From: Campylobacter sp. | GTDB lineage: Bacteria > Campylobacterota > Campylobacteria > Campylobacterales > Campylobacteraceae | Length of the DNA stretch: 31,882 bases | Direction: 5' to 3' | Assembly: GCF_020024835.1 (NCBI RefSeq) | Contig: NZ_JAHHTD010000012.1 | Coordinates: 1 to 31,882, forward strand | Shown here: in pieces, positions 25,858 to 31,882 of the stretch | How the letters are laid out: every line of letters starts with the position of its first letter | Numbering within the stretch: position 1 is the first letter of the stretch | Notes under the pieces: model-generated | The model's database searches: none | What the model saw: the letters and a program-made list of their open reading frames with translations, nothing else | Told to the model about the DNA's origin: nothing | Program-made: the position numbers and the translations under genes

Positions 25858-27651
25858 ATGCAAAATTTTATAAAAATTTTGAAAGAAAATAATTTATTAA
25901 AAATCATTGATGAACCAGTAGATATAGAGCTTGAAATGGCTCATTTAGCTTATTTAGAAGTGAAAAAAGAAGATTCTAAAGCTTTACTTTTTACTAATGC
26001 TGTAAAAAATAATCAAAAATACAATTATCCCGTGCTTTTAAATACATTTTGCAATGAAAAAGCTTTAAATTTATCATTTGGTAGATCTTATAATGATATT
26101 TCTAAAGAAATTTCATCTTTGCTTAAAATGCATATACCACAAAATTTTAGTGCTAAAATTGATTTTTTTAAAACCTTACTTAGCCTAAAAAATATTCCAC
26201 CTAAGAGGATTAAAAAAGATGGATTATTTACTCATCAAACTTTAAATTCTCTAAATGAACTTCCTATTTTAAAAACTTGGGAAAAAGATGTTGCACCTTT
26301 TATCACTATGGGACAAGTTTATACACAAAGTTTAGATGGCAAGCAAAATAATCTCGGTATGTATCGTTTGCAACTTGTAAATGAAAAAACTCTACTAATG
26401 CACTGGCAAATTCATAAAGATGCAAATCATTTTTTTAATGATTATAAACAAGCTAACAAAAAAATGCCAGTAAGCATTGCCATAGGCGGCGATCCTTTAT
26501 ATATATGGTGTGCTCAAGCACCTTTACCTAAAGGAATTTTTGAGCTTTTACTTTATGGTTTTATACGGAAAAAGCCTGCTATTTTGTCAAAATGCAAAAG
26601 CAATGATCTTTATGTCCCTTATGATAGTGATTTTGTAATAGAAGGTTTTGTAAATCCAAATGATTTTGCACCAGAAGGTCCTTTTGGAGATCATACAGGA
26701 TTTTATACACCTGTTGAACTTTGTCCTGTTTTAAAAGTAGAAAAAATTTTTGCTAAAAAAAATGCTATATATCAAGCCACCGTTGTAGGAAAACCACCTT
26801 TAGAAGATAAATATATGGGTCTTGGAACTGAAAGAATCTTTTTACCACTTTTGCAAACTAATGCACCTGATTTGCTTGATTATAATATGCCAGAAAATGG
26901 TGTTTTTCATAATCTCATCTTAGCACAAATTAAAACAAGATATCCAGCACACGCCCAGCAAACAATGCATATTTTTTGGGGAATAGGGCAAATGAGTTTT
27001 GTAAAACACGCGATTTTTGTAGATGAAAATGCTCCTAATTTAAAAGATTATGACAAATTAATACCTCATATACTTAATCGTTTTGATGAATCAAAAATAC
27101 TCATTAGCGAGGGAATTTGTGATCAATTAGATCATGCTTCTAATACCTACTGCTACGGAGGAAAAGCTGGACTTGATGCTTGCGGAGAGTTAAAAGAAAC
27201 TCAACTTGATAAAATATCAGATGAGAATTTATTAAATATATTTCAAACTTTAAATCAAAATATCACAAATTTAAAACAATATTATTTAGATACCTATGCT
27301 CCAATTTGCATAATATCAATCGATAAAAAAGAAAAAATTTCTCAAATTTTTGAAAAATTACAAAATCACAAAAAGCATTTTAGGATTTTGATTTTTGTTG
27401 ATAAAGATGTAAATTTAAATAATCCTTATATGTTAGTATGGCGTGTGGTAAATAATATTGATGCAAAAAGAGATATTTTTATAAAAAAAGATTGCGTTTG
27501 TATTGATGCTACTAGTAAAGGACCTTTAGAAGATTACTATAAAAAATGGCCTTTGATGACTAATTGCTCTAAAGATGTTATTGACAAGTTGATTTTTAAA
27601 AAACTTCTCGAAAAAGATGAATTTTTCTTTAAAAAATTTGAAATTTTTTAA
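25858..27651 (+). CDS. ubiD: UbiD-family decarboxylase, likely menaquinone pathway
   Basis: Prenylated-FMN dependent decarboxylase of 597 residues, somewhat longer than E. coli UbiD. The family core is clear: KNNLGMYRLQ-like segment (NNLGMYRLQL), HWQIHKDANH, the loop PEGPFGDHTGFYTP, and the following VVGKPPLEDKYMG. The C-terminal oligomerisation part is divergent. Campylobacter makes menaquinone by the futalosine route, in which a UbiD-like enzyme is thought to decarboxylate the prenylated dihydroxynaphthoate; linkage to a polyprenyl synthase in the same operon supports that role. It starts directly at the hemC stop. A palindromic A/T hairpin overlaps its last codons. Confidence 0.88.
   Translation: MQNFIKILKENNLLKIIDEPVDIELEMAHLAYLEVKKEDSKALLFTNAVKNNQKYNYPVLLNTFCNEKALNLSFGRSYNDISKEISSLLKMHIPQNFSAKIDFFKTLLSLKNIPPKRIKKDGLFTHQTLNSLNELPILKTWEKDVAPFITMGQVYTQSLDGKQNNLGMYRLQLVNEKTLLMHWQIHKDANHFFNDYKQANKKMPVSIAIGGDPLYIWCAQAPLPKGIFELLLYGFIRKKPAILSKCKSNDLYVPYDSDFVIEGFVNPNDFAPEGPFGDHTGFYTPVELCPVLKVEKIFAKKNAIYQATVVGKPPLEDKYMGLGTERIFLPLLQTNAPDLLDYNMPENGVFHNLILAQIKTRYPAHAQQTMHIFWGIGQMSFVKHAIFVDENAPNLKDYDKLIPHILNRFDESKILISEGICDQLDHASNTYCYGGKAGLDACGELKETQLDKISDENLLNIFQTLNQNITNLKQYYLDTYAPICIISIDKKEKISQIFEKLQNHKKHFRILIFVDKDVNLNNPYMLVWRVVNNIDAKRDIFIKKDCVCIDATSKGPLEDYYKKWPLMTNCSKDVIDKLIFKKLLEKDEFFFKKFEIF
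27631..27649 (+). terminator. Possible A/T hairpin terminator after ubiD
   Basis: AAAAAATTT at 27631-27639 and AAATTTTTT at 27641-27649 are exact reverse complements around one G, followed by more T-rich sequence. It covers the last codons of ubiD. As it has no G-C pairs it would be weak. A new promoter set follows, so some ending of the upstream transcript here is likely. Confidence 0.35.
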
Positions 27652-27663
27652 ATTTTTTATTTT

Positions 27664-27680
27664 GAGAACACTTTTTGCTT
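27664..27680 (+). promoter_or_regulatory. Sigma-54-like element upstream of flaG
   Basis: GAGAACACTTTTTGCTT resembles the -24/-12 sigma-54 promoter: TTGCT is exact at -12 and the ten-base spacing is right, but the -24 has AG where GG is expected. Middle-class flagellar genes of Campylobacter use sigma-54, so a weak or decayed promoter is plausible. Confidence 0.4.
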
Positions 27681-27712
27681 ATAGTTTTATCGTAAATTTT
27701 TATATTAAATTA

Positions 27713-27740
27713 TTAAGTTTTATTTGTTTTTTGTCGATAA
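27713..27740 (+). promoter_or_regulatory. Sigma-28 (FliA) promoter of flaG-fliD-fliS
   Basis: TTAAGTTT at 27713-27720 and GTCGATAA at 27733-27740 are separated by 12 bases and closely match the FliA consensus TAAAGTTT and GCCGATAA (spacing 11). The flaG ATG lies 33 bases after the -10. This agrees with late flagellar expression of the filament-cap operon. Confidence 0.7.
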
Positions 27741-27773
27741 AGAATCTAAGGTCTTTTTAAAAAGGAGTTTAAA

Positions 27774-28133
27774 ATGAATGCCAATGTAAATACTAACGCT
27801 ATTCAAAGAGATAACACTGCACATTATAGTGCAAAAAATATAGAAAAATCATCGACAAATGATGTTAAGACAACACAGCATCAGAATTTAAACAATCAAG
27901 ATGAAAATTTAAATGAAAAATTAAAAGATGCTACAGATAAACTTAATAAACAAATGGAAACTTTAGAAACCAACGTGCGTTTTGCTTATAATGACAAAAT
28001 TAATGAAATGTATGTCAATGTGATAGAAAAAGATACTGGTAAGCTAATACGCAAAATTCCAACAGACGAAGTAATGAAATTAATAGAGCATTTCAAAGGC
28101 GTTATAGGAACAATTTTCGACAAGGAGAGCTAA
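27774..28133 (+). CDS. flaG: FlaG flagellar protein
   Basis: Small flagellar protein of 119 residues affecting filament length. The N-terminal 45 residues are Asn/Thr/Gln-rich and probably disordered. The conserved C-terminal FlaG domain has NVRFAYNDKINEMYVNVIE near 62-80, followed by TGKLIRKIPTDEVMKLIEH. AAAAAGGAG is the ribosome site. It precedes fliD by a single base. Motifs and context make the name secure. Confidence 0.93.
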   Translation: MNANVNTNAIQRDNTAHYSAKNIEKSSTNDVKTTQHQNLNNQDENLNEKLKDATDKLNKQMETLETNVRFAYNDKINEMYVNVIEKDTGKLIRKIPTDEVMKLIEHFKGVIGTIFDKES

Positions 28134-28134
28134 G

Positions 28135-30459
28135 ATGGCAATTGGTAGCTTAGGAAGTTTAGGGATAGGATCAGGTGTATTAACAAGCGAAACGCTTAAT
28201 AAGCTTAAAGAAGCGGAGCTAAATTCTCAATTAAAACATTATAATTCACAACTTGAAACAAATTCTTCAAGACAAAAAGATTTAGCAGAATTAGAAGCTA
28301 AACTTTTATCTTTTCAAACTGCTGTAAATAGTCTTGGAGATGCAAGTCAGTTTAATAAAAAGAAAGTTTCACCTAGTGTTAGTGGAGATAGTGCTGCTGC
28401 TGGATTAACAGCGGGCTCTTTGTCGGATTTAAAAAATATGACTGTGAAAGTAGATCAATTAGCTCAAAAAGATGTATATCAAAGTAATGGCTTTAAAGAT
28501 AAAACTCAATCAGTCTTGTCAGCTTTAGGTCTAGGAGATCAAACTAAATCACTTACTATCACTCAAAATGGACAATCTTACAAAATAGACATAGATAAAG
28601 ATACTACCTTAACTCAACTTGCAGAAAAAATAAATGCTGCTGGTGGCGGTAAGATAGAAGCTAAGGTAGTAAATACAGGAGATAAAAATGTTCCTTATCG
28701 TTTGGTAGTGCAAAGTAGCGAAACAGGTGTTCAAAATAATATATCATTTTCAGGAGATGAAACACTTTTAGATAAATTAGGCTGGAAAATTGATAAAAAT
28801 AGCATTAGTGCTGGAGGTCTTTTTGGTTTTAGAGAACAAGGAAATAAAGATAAGCCTGGAGAAATTTCAGGAAATTTAAATAGCAGTGGCACTATCGACG
28901 AAAATAATAAACTTTTAGATGGAACTTCGACAACTCCAACCTCTCTAACTTTTGTGCTTAAAAATGGTAGTAGTTATGATAGATACACTATAGATATAGA
29001 TGAAAAAACTACCTACAAAAGTTTAAAAGAAGAATTAGAAAATAAATCAGGCGGAAAAATTACCTTAGACTTATCAAATAACAAAGCTACTTTTAAAACT
29101 ACTGGAGGAGAGTTAGGTATATTTGATGGAGGTTATGCAAAAGATTCTAGTGGCAACATTGATTATGATAATTATCAAAGAGATACTAACGCTACAAAAT
29201 TACTTAAAGATAAATTTGGTATTGAATTAGATACTAGCACAACTCAAGGCTATAATGTAGAAGCAAGCAATACAAATCATATACAAAAAGGAGCAGATGC
29301 TATTTTTAGTGTCGATGGAGTGCAAATGTCAAGACCAACTAATACCATAAAAGATATAGGTCCTGACGTTACATTAGAATTAAAACAAAAAGGCGAGATA
29401 AGTTTTAATGTAACTCAAGATACAGAAGCCATTTCAGAATCATTGCAAAATTTAGCTAAAGCTTATAATGATTTAATGCTAAATATCACAGCAGCTACAA
29501 AATACGATCCTGATGCTGGAACTAAAGGGAATTTCGTAGGAGTAAATGAAATTTATAATATCAAATCTCAAGTTAATCAAATTTTACTTCAAACTATAAC
29601 CGTAGATGGAACCATAACTATAGGAGATGGTGATAATTCTGAAGGCACAAAAGTATCTTCAAAAGTAAGTTTATCTTTAGCTGATTATGGTTTAACTTTA
29701 ATAGATGGGGTTATGAGCTTTGATTCTTCTAAATTTAATTCTAAGGTTAATGAAGATCCAAAAATGGCAGAAAAATTTTTTGTAGGAAGTAGTGGATTTG
29801 AGGATCTTGATTTAGTCGGTGATAAAGTTGATTTAACTAAAGCCGGCACTAGCAGTAGTACCGGTGGCATTCATCAGATAGAATTTAAAGATAAAGATTT
29901 TAAAATAGTCTATAATGATGAAACTATAGATTTATCAAAGAGAAAAGATGGAAGTGATTTTGTATTACAAGGAAAAGATAATGCTGAAATGGCAAAAAAT
30001 CTAGTAGATCATATTAATAGTTTTGGCTTAGAAGGCTTAGAAGCTAGTTATGAAATCATTAAAAATGGTGCAGATGAAAAAGTGCAATTTAAATTAAAAG
30101 GAACTTCAGGAAGTAATCTTGAAATTAAAGGGGATAAAAATTTTTTAAAAGAAATTGGCTTAAGCCCTAAAACTATATATTCAAAATATAAAAAAGAAAC
30201 TGGAACTTTTGGGGTATTAAAAAATACTTTAAAAGAAATAGTAAGCTCTGATGGTGCATTTGGAGGCTATAAAGAATCTTTAACAAAAGAAGCTAAGAAT
30301 CTTAGCAAGATTACAGAAGAAACTAAAGCTTCTATAGAAAATAGATACGATACAATGTGGGCAAGATGGGCTGCATATGATGGTATTATCGCAAAATTAA
30401 ATAATCAAGCAAGCGTTATTGCCAATATGATTAATGCAGCAAATAATCAAAATTCTTAA
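28135..30459 (+). CDS. fliD: FliD flagellar filament cap, enlarged
   Basis: Capping protein that folds flagellin at the filament tip, and an adhesin in Campylobacter. 774 residues, longer than the ~640 I recall for C. jejuni. The N-terminal (about 1-110) and C-terminal (about 690-774) coiled-coil parts form the D0/D1 core. LGIGSGVLTSETLNKL is the typical beginning, and RYDTMWARWAAYDGIIAKLN near 738-757 the typical end. Between them three stretches resemble the flagellin hook IN module: about 138-218, 270-362 and 581-676. ATLLDKLGW, KLLKDKFGI and NFLKEIGLS-like ends recur. AAGGAG precedes the ATG. The extra length lies in the exposed, variable region. Confidence 0.94.
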   Translation: MAIGSLGSLGIGSGVLTSETLNKLKEAELNSQLKHYNSQLETNSSRQKDLAELEAKLLSFQTAVNSLGDASQFNKKKVSPSVSGDSAAAGLTAGSLSDLKNMTVKVDQLAQKDVYQSNGFKDKTQSVLSALGLGDQTKSLTITQNGQSYKIDIDKDTTLTQLAEKINAAGGGKIEAKVVNTGDKNVPYRLVVQSSETGVQNNISFSGDETLLDKLGWKIDKNSISAGGLFGFREQGNKDKPGEISGNLNSSGTIDENNKLLDGTSTTPTSLTFVLKNGSSYDRYTIDIDEKTTYKSLKEELENKSGGKITLDLSNNKATFKTTGGELGIFDGGYAKDSSGNIDYDNYQRDTNATKLLKDKFGIELDTSTTQGYNVEASNTNHIQKGADAIFSVDGVQMSRPTNTIKDIGPDVTLELKQKGEISFNVTQDTEAISESLQNLAKAYNDLMLNITAATKYDPDAGTKGNFVGVNEIYNIKSQVNQILLQTITVDGTITIGDGDNSEGTKVSSKVSLSLADYGLTLIDGVMSFDSSKFNSKVNEDPKMAEKFFVGSSGFEDLDLVGDKVDLTKAGTSSSTGGIHQIEFKDKDFKIVYNDETIDLSKRKDGSDFVLQGKDNAEMAKNLVDHINSFGLEGLEASYEIIKNGADEKVQFKLKGTSGSNLEIKGDKNFLKEIGLSPKTIYSKYKKETGTFGVLKNTLKEIVSSDGAFGGYKESLTKEAKNLSKITEETKASIENRYDTMWARWAAYDGIIAKLNNQASVIANMINAANNQNS

Positions 30460-30477
30460 TATAAGAAAGGGTTTTTT

Positions 30478-30849
30478 ATGGTTAATAATGCAGTTTATAG
30501 TGCATATTCACAAAATCAAATAGGAGTAGAGTCTCAAGAAAAGCTTATTGAGATGCTTTATGGCGGTATTTTACGTTTTGCTAGTAGAATTAAGCTTGCA
30601 ATACAAAATGAAAACATAGAAGAAAGAGTTTATTATGTAAAAAGAACAAGTGCAATTTTTATAGAATTAATAAATTGCCTTGATTATAACAAAGGTGGAG
30701 AAGTTGCACACTATCTTAGTGGCTTATATACAAGACAACTACAACTTCTCTCTTTAGCAAATATAGAAAATAGCGAAATGAGAGTTGATGAAGTAATCAA
30801 TGTAGCAAAAGGCTTACTTGAAGCTTGGAGAGAAGTGCATCAAAAATGA
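30478..30849 (+). CDS. fliS: FliS flagellin export chaperone
   Basis: Chaperone of 123 residues that binds the C-terminus of flagellin and prevents early polymerisation before export. The N-terminus VNNAVYSAYSQNQIGVESQE followed by KLIEMLYGGILRF is the FliS signature, and the protein is wholly helical. AAAGGG precedes the ATG. Its stop overlaps the start of the next small gene (ATGA). Operon with flaG and fliD. Confidence 0.95.
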   Translation: MVNNAVYSAYSQNQIGVESQEKLIEMLYGGILRFASRIKLAIQNENIEERVYYVKRTSAIFIELINCLDYNKGGEVAHYLSGLYTRQLQLLSLANIENSEMRVDEVINVAKGLLEAWREVHQK

Positions 30850-31055
30850 ATAACTGGATAAATGATTTTAAATTAGCTGTTTATACTGAAGATATAGAAA
30901 AAATAGCTAAATTAATAGAAAAACCTGACTTTAGTAACTATTTAAATGAAGCATTAGCATTAACAAAAGAAGCTATTATTCTTATGAAAAAAAAGCAAGA
31001 TGAGCTTGCATTAAATTTACAAAAACTTCAAAAAGCATCTGCATATATGAAATAA
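30846..31055 (+). CDS. Small helical protein in the fliT position
   Basis: 69 residues (MNNWINDFKLAVYTEDIEK...), predicted to be two or three helices with a heptad-like C-terminal helix (KKKQDELALNLQKLQKA). The ATG overlaps the fliS stop by 4 bases, which is why this start is preferred over an in-frame one 21 bases earlier inside fliS. In many bacteria fliS is followed by fliT, a small helical chaperone for FliD. Size and place fit such a role, but I see no clear FliT motif, so this is a suggestion only. Its stop codon touches the 3' end of rnpB on the other strand. Confidence 0.7.
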   Translation: MNNWINDFKLAVYTEDIEKIAKLIEKPDFSNYLNEALALTKEAIILMKKKQDELALNLQKLQKASAYMK

Positions 31056-31373
31056 ACATGGCTATAAGCCGAGTTCTGTCTTGAATGATCATTTATCTAG
31101 TTTTGTTTTTGCAAACAAAATCAAGCGAAGGGTTAAATTATAAGACTAAAACCACCCCTTCTTGCTGCAGATTGGGTTTACATAGCTAGCTTTGTTACCA
31201 AAGCTACTGGTGAGCTTTTACCTCGCCGTTTCACCTTTTCCATAAAATATCATTATGGTAGTTTTCTTTCTGTTGCACTTTCCCTTAGGTTGCCCTAGCC
31301 ATCTGTTAGATGGAATCTTTGTCTTATTGCAGCTCGGACTTTCCTCTTCTAAGAAGCGATCATTTGCCATGTT
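31055..31373 (-). ncRNA. rnpB: RNase P RNA
   Basis: Catalytic RNA that removes 5' leaders of pre-tRNAs. On the minus strand the 5' end AACATGGC pairs with the 3' end GCCATGTT (helix P1, 31366-31373 with 31055-31062). GAGGAAAGTCCGAGCTGC at 31329-31346 is conserved region I, and GACAGAACTCGGCTTA at 31065-31080 is the matching conserved region V. AAAAGGTGAAACGGCGAGGT and the following CACC stem correspond to the P10-P12 specificity region. About 319 nt, a normal bacterial length. It is convergent with the flagellar operon, and the gene between 31056 and 31401 is explained entirely by this RNA and its promoter. Confidence 0.95.
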
Positions 31374-31380
31374 CAAAGCA

Positions 31381-31386
31381 ATTTTA
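31381..31386 (-). promoter_or_regulatory. Candidate -10 element for rnpB
   Basis: TAAAAT on the minus strand ends 7 bases before the predicted 5' end of RNase P RNA, the right distance for a -10 box. No good -35 is visible. It lies in the 28-base gap between the next minus-strand gene's stop and rnpB. Confidence 0.5.
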
Positions 31387-31401
31387 CCAAAAAAGTGCCA
31401 T

Positions 31402-31882
31402 TTATGCTAGTGCAAAAATCAAGCTTAAAGAAATTTTTAATTCTTCTCCCTCTTTTTTGAGTTCTATATTTTGAATTCTAATATCTTCTCCAAGATTACT
31501 AATAAATTCCATTAAAGAATTAAAATCACTTAAAAATTCAAGTTTTATTTTATAAAAAGTAAAAAATTCATCTTTTTGATGAAAAGTGCTAAATTTAACT
31601 TTTTTTGCTTTCATTTTATTAAGATTTTTCTCTATATGTTGTATTTTGCTTTGATAATCCTGCTTAAACATATCGATTTTTTCTTTTAATGATAAATCAT
31701 ATTTAATATCATCAATATTTTGCAAAAATTGATTGTTATCATAATACATTGTTTTCATATGTTCTAAATTTTGCGTTAAATTTTGATGAGTATCTTGAAG
31801 TTTCTCAAAAAAGCTTGCATAAATGATAAAAAATCCAAAAATGAAACTTGCAACTAATAATAAAATAAATTCTCTATTAGAT
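31402..31882 (-). CDS. Partial membrane-anchored coiled-coil protein, PilO-like
   Basis: Incomplete: the open frame runs off the right edge, so 159 C-terminal residues are visible and any start at an internal ATG (for example at 31758) would be wrong. The visible part begins with a membrane helix (FILLLVASFIFGFFIIYASFF), then a coiled coil of about 70 residues rich in Gln, Asn and Lys, then a small alpha/beta domain. That domain has FLSDFNSLMEFISNLGEDIR followed by IQNIELKK and KISLSLIFAL, the order seen in PilO-type inner-membrane proteins of type IV pilus and type II secretion systems. The likeness is by layout and is not certain. It stops 28 bases before rnpB. Confidence 0.55.
   Translation of the reverse strand, partial: SNREFILLLVASFIFGFFIIYASFFEKLQDTHQNLTQNLEHMKTMYYDNNQFLQNIDDIKYDLSLKEKIDMFKQDYQSKIQHIEKNLNKMKAKKVKFSTFHQKDEFFTFYKIKLEFLSDFNSLMEFISNLGEDIRIQNIELKKEGEELKISLSLIFALA

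Noticed and set aside
30825..30848. An in-frame ATG within fliS as start of the small downstream gene.
   Set aside because: The ATG overlapping the fliS stop (ATGA) is the usual coupling arrangement; the extra seven residues look like shadow translation of fliS.
31387..31400. TGGCAC on the minus strand upstream of rnpB, resembling a sigma-54 -24 box.
   Set aside because: The spacing to the following GG is nine rather than ten and the -12 GC is missing.
31402..31758. Reading the last minus-strand gene as a complete 118-residue protein.
   Set aside because: The frame continues upstream without a stop to the window edge and encodes a membrane helix and coiled coil, so it is a partial gene.
1..31882. 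Phase-variable poly-G tracts, common in Campylobacter surface genes.
   Set aside because: No G or C run longer than about five bases was found, and no surface-glycan genes are present.
1..31882. CRISPR arrays, tRNA genes, IS elements or prophage genes.
   Set aside because: No regularly spaced repeats, tRNA cloverleaf sequence, transposase or integrase motifs were seen.

Overview
This AT-rich window (low G+C by eye, A/T-ending codons, runs of A and T in intergenic DNA) reads as chromosomal DNA of a Campylobacter. The evidence is protein content (CprRS with HtrA, CbpA-HspR, an ordered hypFBCDEA cluster, a FlaG-FliD-FliS cluster, RNase P RNA next to the fliS operon) and Campylobacter-style promoters. 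From memory, the gene order is several C. jejuni blocks joined differently, so a relative such as the C. lari group is more likely than C. jejuni itself. That species call is inference. There is no sign of prophage, IS element, CRISPR array or tRNA. Genes are tightly packed, with many 1-4 nt overlaps and several TTG or GTG starts backed by good ribosome binding sites.

Layout. (1) 90-2047: a MATE-family exporter and an overlapping YgjP-type zinc metallopeptidase. (2) 2145-9296: the [NiFe]-hydrogenase maturation set. A 505-residue protein starts it and overlaps hypF; it looks like a degenerate HypF paralogue. hypF, hypB, hypC, hypD, hypE and hypA follow. HypF/E make the cyanide ligand, HypC/D assemble Fe(CN)2CO, and HypA/B insert nickel; no hydrogenase structural genes lie in the window. 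(3) 9319-9834: msrA (oxidised-methionine repair). (4) 9964-15912, minus strand: htrA, cprR, cprS, a UvrD/Rep-type helicase and tpx, i.e. envelope stress, two-component control, DNA unwinding and peroxide removal. (5) 16077-19912, plus strand: divergent cbpA-hspR (chaperone and heat-shock repressor), a KefB-type antiporter, a small unknown protein and a HAD phosphatase. (6) 19916-27651: two small unknown proteins, then a respiratory-cofactor cluster: polyprenyl synthase, hemA, proS, FxsA-like membrane protein, hemC and a UbiD-type decarboxylase. (7) 27774-31055: flaG, fliD, fliS and a small helical protein, behind a sigma-28 promoter and a possible sigma-54 element. (8) 31055-31373: rnpB on the minus strand, convergent with the flagellar operon. 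(9) The 3' part of a membrane-anchored, coiled-coil, PilO-like protein runs off the right edge.

The observation I would follow first is the HypF-like protein at 2145-3662. It keeps short collinear matches to the neighbouring HypF in the YrdC-like, linker and Kae1-like regions but has lost the zinc fingers and the visible catalytic motifs. Other points worth checking are the Cys-rich tail of Tpx, the enlarged FliD with three flagellin-IN-like modules, possible antisense transcription across rnpB, and inverted repeats at several promoters.
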